The notes beneath the pieces are model-generated. The model saw only the letters and a program-made list of their open reading frames with translations, ran no database searches and was not told where the DNA came from. Shown in pieces: positions 27,230 through 35,311 of a stretch of DNA of 64,000 nucleotides (its first letter is position 1; each line of letters starts with the position of its first letter). Made by a program: the position numbers and the translations under genes. The stretch is taken from NCBI GenBank assembly GCA_934162445.1, contig CAKPIT010000004.1, positions 28,784 to 92,783 of the forward strand. The letters run 5' to 3'. This DNA comes from an uncultured Bacilli bacterium (GTDB taxonomy: Bacteria > Bacillota_I > Bacilli_A > RF39 > UBA660).

Positions 27230-27258
27230 ATTTTAGCATAGTAATTATGAAAAAACAA
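27230..27258 (-). promoter_or_regulatory. Promoter of the S10-spc-alpha superoperon
   Basis: On the minus strand TTGTTT (27253-27258) and TAAAAT (27230-27235) are 17 bases apart, with TG one base before the -10 (extended -10, TGCTAAAAT). Confidence 0.75.
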
Positions 27259-27287
27259 GACTTTTTTGACATTTTTATGACTTTTTC

Positions 27288-27316
27288 TTGACACTTTTTC
27301 CTTTTTTAGGTAAAGT
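27288..27316 (+). promoter_or_regulatory. Promoter of the Fic-like gene
   Basis: TTGACA at 27288-27293 and TAAAGT at 27311-27316 are 17 bases apart. A second TTGACA at 27266 has no matching -10. The predicted transcript starts very close to the AAGGAG site, so the leader is minimal. Confidence 0.7.
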
Positions 27317-27335
27317 AGGCGCAAGGAGTGAGAAA

Positions 27336-28145
27336 ATGGATAATAATGATGCTCGCAATTTTATTAAATTAATGATGGAAGGTTATGGAAAAAGAAAGGC
27401 TTGTGGCAAGCTTTATTCAAAAGATGATTTTATCCCAGAAAATATTATTACAACTTACTATGAATTTGTAACAAAACCACAGTTTTCATTTTTTATTGAT
27501 GAATATAAGAAAAAGTATGTATTTAATGAGGCCCGAGTAGAACCTAATATTAGTAAGGAAGAAGTAGCAGGTTTGGGAGTAATTTATGATTATATTCAAA
27601 ATTTTGATTTTGAAAAAGATTATTTTAATATCTTTACAACTTCTTTGTTATTACATCAAAAATTATATTCAAAATGTCCTAATCCACATTTTGGGGGTAC
27701 TTTACGAGATAATGATCCTATTCTTTACAATCTACCAATTGAAATTCCAACAGCTAAAGTAGCTAAGGAAAGATTTAATCAATATATAAGTACATCTGAT
27801 GATATTTTTGAACCGCTAAAATATAATGATATTTTTGGATATATCAATAATTGTGTCAAACTTACAACGGATCTTATTTATTTACAGCCATTCAACGATG
27901 GAAATAAAAGAACGTTTAGATCATTACAAAATCTATTGTTTAAGAAGATAAACTTACCACCAATTTACATTGAAACGAACGAAAGAGATGAATATAAAAA
28001 CGACTTAGTCAAAGCAATGAGTAAAAACGATTATTCTAATTTAACAAGATTTTACTATTATAAAATATGTGATGCTATTATGGAACTTGACATCAACAGA
28101 TCAGTTATTGCTACTTCTAAGGATAAAACTTTGATAAAAAAGTAA
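27336..28145 (+). CDS. Fic-family protein lacking the catalytic histidine
   Basis: A 269-residue Fic-fold protein. Fic enzymes transfer AMP or another phosphate-containing group to target proteins; the core motif is HPFxxGNGRxxR. Here the corresponding segment at residues 184-194 reads QPFNDGNKRTF: the Pro-Phe, the Asp/Gly-Asn anion-hole residues and the Arg are kept, but the catalytic His is Gln (codon CAG). A conventional AMPylase is therefore unlikely; it may be a binding-only or differently acting relative. It is a single gene with its own promoter. The ATG at 27336 follows AAGGAG; the longer frame reads from the -35 region. The bacterial target is unknown. Confidence 0.75.
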   Translation: MDNNDARNFIKLMMEGYGKRKACGKLYSKDDFIPENIITTYYEFVTKPQFSFFIDEYKKKYVFNEARVEPNISKEEVAGLGVIYDYIQNFDFEKDYFNIFTTSLLLHQKLYSKCPNPHFGGTLRDNDPILYNLPIEIPTAKVAKERFNQYISTSDDIFEPLKYNDIFGYINNCVKLTTDLIYLQPFNDGNKRTFRSLQNLLFKKINLPPIYIETNERDEYKNDLVKAMSKNDYSNLTRFYYYKICDAIMELDINRSVIATSKDKTLIKK

Positions 28146-28171
28146 GAATAACTTAACGTTATTCTTTTTTA
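28144..28171. terminator. Bidirectional terminator between Fic-like gene and dinB
   Basis: AAGAATAAC pairs with GTTATTCTT around TTAAC. A T run on the plus side and an A run on the other allow termination of both convergent genes. It overlaps both stop codons. Confidence 0.8.
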
Positions 28172-29337
28172 CTTGCTCTAATAACACTGTTTTTTCCAAA
28201 TTTTCTAATTAAATCATCCATTACTTCTTCTACTTTGTCACTAGTTTTTACCTCATCATCAAAAAGGGACAATTGTTTATCGACACTCTTTTTTAAATCA
28301 CTAAAGCGAATCCCTATGTTACGGATTGGATCTTCATGCCAACTATTATTAAATAAGTTAAGGATTTGTTTATATATTTCTTCAGTAACATTAGTAGCAC
28401 TTAAAAGAGTTAATTGATGCGAATAATTTTTAAAAAGATAATTTCGATAGGTAATAGCAATTGTTTTCGTATACAGTTTTTGATTTCTTAATTCTCTTGC
28501 TAATTCATCAGTTAAAATAAAGAGGATCTTTTCTAAATCTTCTTTTTTGATGTAATCATATGGAAGAGTTCTTGAAATACTTAAGCATTTATTTTTAGGA
28601 TTTTTGGGTTCAACTTTACTATCATCAAGACCCATGGCAGCATTTTTAAAGTAATAAGCTTGATTTTTAAAATGTCTTTTTAAAAGGGAAATATCTGTAA
28701 AGGCTAAATCTTTAATAGTGTTAATTCCTAGCTCATGAAGTTTTTTGGCAGAGCTTTTACCTAGCATAAATAAATCTTGGACAGGAAGAGGCCACATTTT
28801 CGTTTCTATTTCACTAGCATAAAGAGTATGAACTCTATTAGGTTTTTCAAAGTCACTAGCCATTTTAGCACAAAGTTTATTTTCGCCAATACCAATGTTG
28901 ACAGTAAAGCCATAAAGATTTTTGATGTCATCTTTAATTTTATGAGCTAAGTTTACATAGTTATGGCCATATAGTAAAGTGGTCCCTGATAGATCAAGGA
29001 AACATTCATCAATAGAATACTGTTCAATATTAGGAGTGTACTGGGCAAGATAAGCATATAATTTTTTTGATTGTTCATGATAAAAGGAATAATTAGGAGG
29101 AAATATTTGGAGACTTGGACATTTTTTTCTAGCACTATATAAGGGCTCTGCTGTAACAATCCCATATTTTTTAGCAATAAGACTTTTAGCAAGAACAATT
29201 CCTTTACGAGCTTTTTCATCACCTGCTATAACCGATGGAATGTTACGAATATCTTTTTTGTAACCTTTTTGTAATAAATCAAGGGCTGTCCACGATAAGA
29301 AGGCATTATTAACATCAACATGAAAGATAATTCTCAT
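28159..29337 (-). CDS. dinB: DNA polymerase IV (Y family)
   Basis: A 392-residue translesion polymerase. Catalytic acids are Asp8 in FHVDVN and Asp110/Glu111 in SIDECFLD. The little-finger domain follows, and the C-terminal QLSLF at residues 355-359 is the beta-clamp-binding motif. It is a single gene with a promoter TTGTTT-17-TATAAT upstream. Umu-type relatives lack this length and clamp-motif placement, so Pol IV is preferred. Confidence 0.92.
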   Translation of the reverse strand: MRIIFHVDVNNAFLSWTALDLLQKGYKKDIRNIPSVIAGDEKARKGIVLAKSLIAKKYGIVTAEPLYSARKKCPSLQIFPPNYSFYHEQSKKLYAYLAQYTPNIEQYSIDECFLDLSGTTLLYGHNYVNLAHKIKDDIKNLYGFTVNIGIGENKLCAKMASDFEKPNRVHTLYASEIETKMWPLPVQDLFMLGKSSAKKLHELGINTIKDLAFTDISLLKRHFKNQAYYFKNAAMGLDDSKVEPKNPKNKCLSISRTLPYDYIKKEDLEKILFILTDELARELRNQKLYTKTIAITYRNYLFKNYSHQLTLLSATNVTEEIYKQILNLFNNSWHEDPIRNIGIRFSDLKKSVDKQLSLFDDEVKTSDKVEEVMDDLIRKFGKNSVIRASKKE

Positions 29338-29357
29338 AAGTTTTCCTCCTTTTCTTC

Positions 29358-29386
29358 ATTATATAATACAAATGTTTTATAAACAA
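29358..29386 (-). promoter_or_regulatory. dinB promoter
   Basis: On the minus strand TTGTTT (29381-29386) and TATAAT (29358-29363) are 17 bases apart. The -35 abuts the gpmA terminator. No LexA-type operator was recognised by eye. Confidence 0.75.
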
Positions 29387-29387
29387 T

Positions 29388-29415
29388 AAAAAGATAATCT
29401 TAGTGATTATCTTTT
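29388..29415 (-). terminator. gpmA terminator
   Basis: GATAATC pairs with GATTATC around five bases, followed by TTTTT. The 5' arm overlaps the end of gpmA. Confidence 0.85.
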
Positions 29416-30098
29416 AGATAGTAATGGTTAAGCGGGGTTAAGGTATCATTTAATTCATAGCAAATAGGATTACCAGTTTCAAGTTCTAAATTAATAACTT
29501 CATCATCACTTAAGTTATCTAAGTATTTAATTAACGCTCTTAGACTATTACCATGGGCTACTATGATTACTTTTTTATGATTTAAAAGATCCTTTTTGAT
29601 AGTATCATTATAATATTTAACTACTCTATTTATAGTATCTTGTAAACTCTCAGCTTGTGGTAGAACTTCTTTAGGAAGATTTTGATATTTGGGATCATTC
29701 CCCGGATATCTTTCATCAGTAACAGCTAGTTTAGGAGGTGTTACATTAACACTACGACGCCATAGTTTCACTTGCAAATCCCCATACTTTTTTCTTGTTT
29801 CATCTTTATTTAAACCTTGTAAGGCTCCATAGTGACGTTCATTTAAACACCAACTCTTATGAATTTCAATATTTTCTAAACCTAAAACTTCTAATATGTA
29901 TTTTAAAGTATCATCCGCACGTTTTAATAGTGAGGTGTAAGCGACATCAAAAGTATAGCCTTTTTCTTTTAAAATAGCTCCCGCATCACGGGCTTCTTTG
30001 ATACCAATTGGTGAAAGAGGAACATCAGTCCAGCCAGTAAATTTATTTTCTTTGTTCCAAATACTTTCACCATGTCTTACTAATATTAGTTTTATCAT
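29400..30098 (-). CDS. gpmA: 2,3-bisphosphoglycerate-dependent phosphoglycerate mutase
   Basis: A 232-residue enzyme converting 3- to 2-phosphoglycerate in glycolysis. The catalytic phosphohistidine is His9 in VRHGES, and the second His is in VAHGNSLRAL. The proton-donor region LNERHYGALQGLNK is complete. The ATG at 30098 has AGAGGTG five bases upstream. It starts 13 bases after the DUF4143-type ATPase gene, so they are probably cotranscribed. Confidence 0.95.
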   Translation of the reverse strand: MIKLILVRHGESIWNKENKFTGWTDVPLSPIGIKEARDAGAILKEKGYTFDVAYTSLLKRADDTLKYILEVLGLENIEIHKSWCLNERHYGALQGLNKDETRKKYGDLQVKLWRRSVNVTPPKLAVTDERYPGNDPKYQNLPKEVLPQAESLQDTINRVVKYYNDTIKKDLLNHKKVIIVAHGNSLRALIKYLDNLSDDEVINLELETGNPICYELNDTLTPLNHYYLKDNH

Positions 30099-30111
30099 TT
30101 TAACACCTCTT

Positions 30112-31389
30112 TTAATATATTTGCTCATTTAAGCAGAAGATGGCATAAATAGGAAGATACCTAACACTTTTTTTGGTACTAAAATTATTTTCAGTGACAC
30201 GGTAAGCTTCGGTTACAACATATTTTTTCATGAAAACAGATAAGCTTTTTACTTTTGATCCTTGCTTAGTGGCTAATTCAAGAGGAATTATTTTACCAAG
30301 GCGATTTTGAATAACAAAGTTAACTTCAGCCTTGCCATCTGATTGATAGTAATATAGGGAATAACCAGCTTCTACTAAAGTGTGGGCAATATGATTTTCA
30401 TAAAGAGCTTCTTTAATACTCTCATCAATCATAAGTCGAGATTTTGTTAAACTGTAGCGGGTACTTAACAAGCCATCATCAGGTAGATAAAGTTTGAAAC
30501 TATCAAGTTCACGACAACTTGATAATGGGGATTTGGCAACTTTGATTTTATATGAACGATAAACCATTTGATTAAGGGTTAAATAATTGATAGCACTTTC
30601 ATATTCTTTGGCTCTTTTTCCTTGGCCTAGTAGACCATATTGAAATTTTTTATTTTCTTTGGCTAGTTGTCTTGGAATACTTTCAATTACTTCATCACTA
30701 CGTTCAATATCAATTAGATTAGTGCATTTCAATAATTCGGATTTGTTGATATCAAAGATTCGTTCTTTGATACTATCAATGTATCCTGATTCTTTTTGAT
30801 CAACATAAGCTTTAATAACTTCGGGAAAACCACCGGTAATTAAATAGTCATAGAATAAATCTAGAGCTTTGGCATGAACACTACAACTTTTATGGTTATG
30901 ATAAGCATATTTTATTTTCTCACTAACCTCGCTATTACCGGTAGCCCATAAAAATTCTTCATAATCCATTTTAACCATGGCTTTATATTGAAATTCTTCA
31001 CCTCTAAATTTTAATAGAGCATCACGATTGGATGTTATTCCTAGAATATGATAATCATTTTTGGCATAACCAAATAATTTGATACCTTTGATGATCTCTT
31101 CTTTAATAATATTATCAAAGATGATTAGAGTCTCATTTTTAACAATGGGAACTTCACAAATAATACTTAAGGCTTCAATTAAACGGGGAATTGATTTTTC
31201 TCTTTTAAAAAGATCAATTAAAAGATCATTATGATTGGTATTGAAATAGGCGATATATTTATAATGCTTTTTTCCAAAATCAAGAGCACTATAAGTCTTA
31301 CCTATTTGTCTTGTTCCAACTAGTAAAAGGGGCTTTCTAATTAAATCATTTTTCCATTTTAATAGATATTTTGTTATTTTTCGTTCCAT
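30112..31389 (-). CDS. ATP-binding protein of the AAA_14/DUF4143 type, degenerate
   Basis: A 425-residue protein with an N-terminal P-loop (GTRQIGKT, residues 25-32) and a C-terminal DUF4143-like region, a common but poorly understood ATPase family. The Walker B position reads LIIFDN (Asp92-Asn93) where the family has DE. The C-terminal nuclease-like motif reads EVNF...PLEL (Asn357, Glu371) where relatives usually have E-V-D-F...E-V-K. The loss of both acidic residues suggests that ATP hydrolysis and any nuclease activity are reduced or absent. It is transcribed from its own promoter and followed by gpmA. These genes often turn over quickly between strains. Confidence 0.75.
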   Translation of the reverse strand: MERKITKYLLKWKNDLIRKPLLLVGTRQIGKTYSALDFGKKHYKYIAYFNTNHNDLLIDLFKREKSIPRLIEALSIICEVPIVKNETLIIFDNIIKEEIIKGIKLFGYAKNDYHILGITSNRDALLKFRGEEFQYKAMVKMDYEEFLWATGNSEVSEKIKYAYHNHKSCSVHAKALDLFYDYLITGGFPEVIKAYVDQKESGYIDSIKERIFDINKSELLKCTNLIDIERSDEVIESIPRQLAKENKKFQYGLLGQGKRAKEYESAINYLTLNQMVYRSYKIKVAKSPLSSCRELDSFKLYLPDDGLLSTRYSLTKSRLMIDESIKEALYENHIAHTLVEAGYSLYYYQSDGKAEVNFVIQNRLGKIIPLELATKQGSKVKSLSVFMKKYVVTEAYRVTENNFSTKKSVRYLPIYAIFCLNEQIY

Positions 31390-31422
31390 AAAGTGTGTTC
31401 ACCTCCCACATCTTATAATATA

Positions 31423-31451
31423 AGTATATTTTTAAAAAAATAAAAAGTCAA
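31423..31451 (-). promoter_or_regulatory. Promoter of the DUF4143 ATPase-gpmA unit
   Basis: On the minus strand TTGACT (31446-31451) and TATACT (31423-31428) are 17 bases apart. The weak spo0A terminator hairpin lies just upstream. Confidence 0.75.
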
Positions 31452-31455
31452 GAAT

Positions 31456-31488
31456 TAATTGCTAAAAAAAAGACTATTACTGCTTGTC
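31456..31488 (-). terminator. Probable spo0A terminator
   Basis: After the spo0A stop, AAGAC can pair with GTCTT around about 11 bases, followed by a run of eight T. The stem is short, so this is a weak call. Confidence 0.5.
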
Positions 31489-32265
31489 TTATTGTCTTAC
31501 TCCTTCTTTATGAAATTCTAAACGCAACTTATCGGCAACGGTTACAATAAATTCGGAGTTGGTGGGCTTGGCTTTATCTATATCAACACTGTGGCCAAAA
31601 ATATCTTCCATCAGCTGCCAATTACCACGATTCCAACTGACCTCAATAGCATGGCGAATAGCCCGTTCTACTCTTGAGACAGTGGTATCAAATTTACTAG
31701 CAATATCAGGATATAATTCTTTAGTAATACCACCAATAACTTCCGGATGTTCATATAAAACGGTTATTCCTTCTCTTATATACTGGTAACCTTTAATATG
31801 TGATGGTACTCCTAATTCATGAAGAATCTTAGTAATTGATACTTGTAAATTATTATATTTCATATCAATTGTCTTCTTATCATAATCGTTTTTACTACTA
31901 CACTCTAAAATGCGTTTTTCAAGTTCGGTTAACTCGAATGGTTTTAAGATATAATAACTAATACCAAGTTCACTGGCTTCTCTTATTACTTCACTTGTAT
32001 TAAATGAAGTTAATACAATTACTTTTTTATCAATATTCTTCTTTTTCATATCTTTTAGGACACTGATACCATCTTTATTTGGCATAATTAAATCTAAAAG
32101 AATAAGATCATATTCACTTTCGTTTTCTTCAATCAGTTTGAAGCCGGAGATACCATCATTTGCTGTTAAACTTATTGTAATTTCTTTATTATCCTTAAAA
32201 TATTCTTTAACCATGTTGACTAATTCAATATTATCATCAATCATTAATACGTTGGTTTTTTTCAT
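31489..32265 (-). CDS. spo0A: Sporulation master regulator Spo0A
   Basis: A 258-residue response regulator. The receiver domain has Asp10/Asp11, the phosphorylated Asp58 in [11 protein letters not shown], Thr86 and Lys108, all intact. The C-terminal DNA-binding domain (about 145-258) has the Spo0A-specific recognition region [18 protein letters not shown] and [10 protein letters not shown], very close to Bacillus Spo0A. Phosphorylated Spo0A switches cells into sporulation by binding TGTCGAA boxes. I use the ATG at 32265 because AGGAGA is five bases upstream; the ATG at 32280 lies before that site. A single 0A box stands upstream (32349-32355). Its presence points to a spore-forming organism. 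Confidence 0.97.
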   Translation of the reverse strand: MKKTNVLMIDDNIELVNMVKEYFKDNKEITISLTANDGISGFKLIEENESEYDLILLDLIMPNKDGISVLKDMKKKNIDKKVIVLTSFNTSEVIREASELGISYYILKPFELTELEKRILECSSKNDYDKKTIDMKYNNLQVSITKILHELGVPSHIKGYQYIREGITVLYEHPEVIGGITKELYPDIASKFDTTVSRVERAIRHAIEVSWNRGNWQLMEDIFGHSVDIDKAKPTNSEFIVTVADKLRLEFHKEGVRQ

Positions 32266-32299
32266 CTTTTCTCCTTCCATATACTACCTACGCATTTTA

Positions 32300-32355
32300 A
32301 TTATATAACAGATACTAAAAATATGGTAGAGAAAAAATTAGGATGTTTTGTCGAA
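32300..32355 (-). promoter_or_regulatory. spo0A control region with a 0A box
   Basis: On the minus strand TATAAT (32300-32305) has no good -35. A TTCGACA, the complement of the TGTCGAA Spo0A box, is at 32349-32355, about 44 bases upstream of the -10. Bacillus spo0A is autoregulated through such boxes, so autoregulation is plausible here. Confidence 0.5.
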
Positions 32356-32360
32356 TATAA

Positions 32361-32392
32361 AAATACTAACTAATATTAGTTAGTATTTTTTG
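32361..32392 (-). terminator. tpiA terminator
   Basis: A perfect 28-base palindrome (AAATACTAACTAAT plus its complement) at 32361-32388, with T residues on the minus strand downstream. It includes the tpiA stop codon and last codons. Confidence 0.85.
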
Positions 32393-33055
32393 AAGTTCAG
32401 TGATATTTCTTGAACTATTGCCTAAAAGTAAACCATCAAGAGAAGGTATAGTTTTTAAAGAAGACACTGTTTGACTCGTGACACTTCCTCCATACAATAC
32501 TTTGGTATTATATTCTTTTTTTAGATTAGTGATAATAAAATCAAGAAAAGAAGTGGGCGGAAGAGTGTTAGTTCCAATGGCACTAACAGGTTCATAAGCT
32601 ATGTAATAGTTAGAAATATTTAAGTCTTTTAGAAGATAATTTAATTCATTTTTTAAGGTTTTTAATGTTTGCTCTTTATTGTTTGTAAATGGAAGATCCC
32701 CGATACAAATAATGGGAATAAGATCTTCCTTGATTGCTCTTGTTAATTTTTGTTTACTAATTTCTAAAGTTTCATTCATTTTAAGTAAGCGATCACTATG
32801 ATTAATAAGAACATATTTAACATTTAATGATTTTAGCATCGAAGCAGGAAGTTCGCCGGTATAGTTTCCTAAATCCTTACAACTAACATCTTGGGAACCA
32901 TAAAGAAAGTTTTTTGATTCTAAATAAGGAAGATAACAATTGCTAGGAATTAAGATAAGATTATGGCTATAGGTTTTTAGGGTTTCATATTCTTTTAAAT
33001 AGGCAAGAAACTCTTCTTTTTTTAGATTACTTTTATGATTTAGAATTACGATCAT
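32366..33055 (-). CDS. tpiA: Triosephosphate isomerase (divergent, short)
   Basis: A 229-residue TIM-barrel enzyme, about 20 shorter than usual, interconverting glyceraldehyde-3-phosphate and DHAP. The catalytic residues are present: Lys8 in NHKSN (normally NWKMN), His86 in INHSDR and Glu155 in IAYEPV. The phosphate-binding LYGGSV is at 187-192. Replacement of the usual WAIG by SAIG and of GHSERR by NHSDRL makes it one of the more diverged forms. It overlaps the glycosyltransferase by 23 bases and its terminator is embedded in its end. With pgk, gap and gpmA nearby it is probably the functional copy. Confidence 0.88.
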   Translation of the reverse strand: MIVILNHKSNLKKEEFLAYLKEYETLKTYSHNLILIPSNCYLPYLESKNFLYGSQDVSCKDLGNYTGELPASMLKSLNVKYVLINHSDRLLKMNETLEISKQKLTRAIKEDLIPIICIGDLPFTNNKEQTLKTLKNELNYLLKDLNISNYYIAYEPVSAIGTNTLPPTSFLDFIITNLKKEYNTKVLYGGSVTSQTVSSLKTIPSLDGLLLGNSSRNITELQKILTNIS

Positions 33056-34292
33056 TTAAATTACTCCTTTTTCGATTCTTTAGACTTGTTAATAGTTTGT
33101 TAACAATGTTTTGCCGTTTCAAATGATTAGCAATGGCAACATTATAGACTTCAAGAGCATTAGTACCAAATGTTTCAATGGAAAACTTTTTAATGGAAGG
33201 ACAGGCTTTACTAGCTAGGGATTCTAGTTCTTTAGTATTTTCTGATAACTCATCTAGAATTTTTATACATTCTATTTCATCTTGGAAGATGCGACCATTA
33301 AAATTATCAATAACAGCACTTTTGAAGGCTAAATCATCAATACAAATGACAGGAAGAGATGATGCTAAAGCTTCAATTACAGTTAAACCTTGAGTTTCTG
33401 TTTTGGAAGCAGTGATAAAAGCATCAGCCATTTGATAATAACTAGGCATGCTATTCCATACAACTTTACCAGTAAATTTAATACGGTCTTCTAGATGGCG
33501 ACTTTTAACTTCTTCTTTATATTTCTCTTCATCAGGACCATAACCTACAATTATTAACTTGATATTTTTATTTTTTGTTTGTTCAAGACAATCAAAGAGG
33601 AATGGAACATTTTTTTCTTGGGCAAGACGACCGACAAACACAATCGTAAAGTCTTTTCTTTTGATGTTATATTGCTTCTTTAATTTAGCTATTTCTTGTT
33701 TATTAGCATACTCTTTATAAAATCTTTTGGCATCGACTCCAGTTGGTACTACATATATATCTTTATCATAGTGATACTCATCACGGAATAACTGATAGGT
33801 TTTCATGGTTGGCACAATAAAAGCATCGGCAGTATTATCACAATAAAATTTACTTAAGTATTCAACGGCTTTTTTACATCCTAAATCAAAGTATTTATGA
33901 TTTCTTGAAACGTAATAGGTGTAATCGCGATACATAGTATGATAAGTGTGTACTAAAGGAATATTATATTGTTTGGCAAATAGTCTGGCAAAAATTCCCA
34001 TGCTTAATTCAGTATGAGAATGAATAACATCTAAATCCCAAGATTTTATTTTATTAATAACTTTCAAAGGATAAATAATAGTCATACGATAATCATAAAT
34101 ACCTAAAGGGATACCCGGTATTTGAAGTATTTTACTTTCTTCACTGTAATTATAATCTTTAGCAGTTTGGCCAACAGTTACAACATAAACGGTATGACCT
34201 TTACTAACAAGGATATCTCTTAGGGTTTCAACACTGGTACTAACACCATTAACAAATGGTGGATATGAATCTGTAAATAGACCTATTCTCAT
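33033..34292 (-). CDS. Glycosyltransferase family 4, diacylglycerol glucosyltransferase-like
   Basis: A 419-residue GT-B enzyme starting MRIGLFTDSYPPFVNGVSTS, a start shared by alpha-glucosyl-diacylglycerol synthases and other family 4 enzymes. The donor-binding E-x7-E is visible in SKTETQGLTVIEALASS near residue 308, with FVGRLAQEKN near 225. Such enzymes put glucose on diacylglycerol to make glycolipid anchors and bulk membrane lipid. Its coupling (4-base overlap) with a YbhN-type membrane protein fits a lipid pathway. The sugar and lipid are inferred, not shown. It is cotranscribed with tpiA. Confidence 0.82.
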   Translation of the reverse strand: MRIGLFTDSYPPFVNGVSTSVETLRDILVSKGHTVYVVTVGQTAKDYNYSEESKILQIPGIPLGIYDYRMTIIYPLKVINKIKSWDLDVIHSHTELSMGIFARLFAKQYNIPLVHTYHTMYRDYTYYVSRNHKYFDLGCKKAVEYLSKFYCDNTADAFIVPTMKTYQLFRDEYHYDKDIYVVPTGVDAKRFYKEYANKQEIAKLKKQYNIKRKDFTIVFVGRLAQEKNVPFLFDCLEQTKNKNIKLIIVGYGPDEEKYKEEVKSRHLEDRIKFTGKVVWNSMPSYYQMADAFITASKTETQGLTVIEALASSLPVICIDDLAFKSAVIDNFNGRIFQDEIECIKILDELSENTKELESLASKACPSIKKFSIETFGTNALEVYNVAIANHLKRQNIVNKLLTSLKNRKRSNLNDRNSKS

Positions 34293-35296
34293 TTTATATC
34301 ACCTTCTTTATGAAAACTAAATAAAATACCGCCAAGAATCATTCCTAAATAATAAGTTATAAAACGCCAAATAATCATGATGGCACTGATGGTGTTATAT
34401 GGAAGAAAGTTGGCAAATACTTGCATAAAACCGTATTCAATTCCCCCTGTTGCTCCCGGAATAGGAACAAAGGAACCAATTAAGAGAACATAGGCACTAG
34501 CAACTACTGAGGTTATGACATTTAGTGAAGTATAATCATGAAGGCTATAAACTAGCATTAAAGGAATAGCATAATAGCATATTAAACCAATAAGATTTAA
34601 GATGATACCAAGAACAAAAAGACCTTTTTTTTCTTTAACTTCTTTAGTACATTTATGAAAATCTTCTAAACGTTCTTCCCATTTTGCTAAAGTTTGTTCT
34701 TTATTTTTGATAAAATGTAATTTATTACCAAGCTTCATGATTAGATTTAAAATAAATTTAGTAAATTTTTGACTTAAAGCAATAAATAACAAAAAGAAAG
34801 CAACAAGGGTATTAATTAGGAATCCTAAAATTATTAAATTAGTAAGAACCTTATTGTAAGTTAGAATATTATTTAAAAAGTTATAAACAACAGCAAATAA
34901 TCCAAAAATAACAAGGGCTAATTGATAAACGATAAAGTTTTGCATAATGATATTAGTCGCTTTAGTATACCGAAAGCCATGGTTTTTTAACATATATATT
35001 TCCATGGGTTGACCGCCAGTAGAAAAAGGAGTAATTCCATTAAAAAATTGGGTTATTATCATATGATTTAAGGCTTCTTTAAAGGGTAATTTTTCTTTAT
35101 CATTAACCCATAGATAATTAACAGCGGTATGAAAGATTAAATAACCAAAATATAATAAAAGGGCTATTAGAATATATTTTAAATCCATTGTTTGGATAAT
35201 ATTTATTACTTCTTTAAAATTATCTTTTAAAAGAAAATATAAAATTAGTAAAGTTATAAATAAAATGATAAAACTATTTCTTTTTATATTTTTCAT
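34289..35296 (-). CDS. YbhN/lysylphosphatidylglycerol-synthase-type membrane protein
   Basis: A 335-residue membrane protein with about eight hydrophobic segments and the signature NGITPFSTGGQPMEIYML near residue 90 of the flippase-like domain found in MprF and in stand-alone UPF0104 proteins. It lacks the catalytic aminoacyl-transferase domain of MprF, so it is probably a lipid-translocating or membrane accessory protein. The last helix region before the C-terminus has GATGGIEYGFMQVFANF. It lies between pgk and the glycosyltransferase and overlaps the latter by four bases. Confidence 0.8.
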   Translation of the reverse strand: MKNIKRNSFIILFITLLILYFLLKDNFKEVINIIQTMDLKYILIALLLYFGYLIFHTAVNYLWVNDKEKLPFKEALNHMIITQFFNGITPFSTGGQPMEIYMLKNHGFRYTKATNIIMQNFIVYQLALVIFGLFAVVYNFLNNILTYNKVLTNLIILGFLINTLVAFFLLFIALSQKFTKFILNLIMKLGNKLHFIKNKEQTLAKWEERLEDFHKCTKEVKEKKGLFVLGIILNLIGLICYYAIPLMLVYSLHDYTSLNVITSVVASAYVLLIGSFVPIPGATGGIEYGFMQVFANFLPYNTISAIMIIWRFITYYLGMILGGILFSFHKEGDIK

Positions 35297-35311
35297 AATA
35301 AAGATTCCTTT

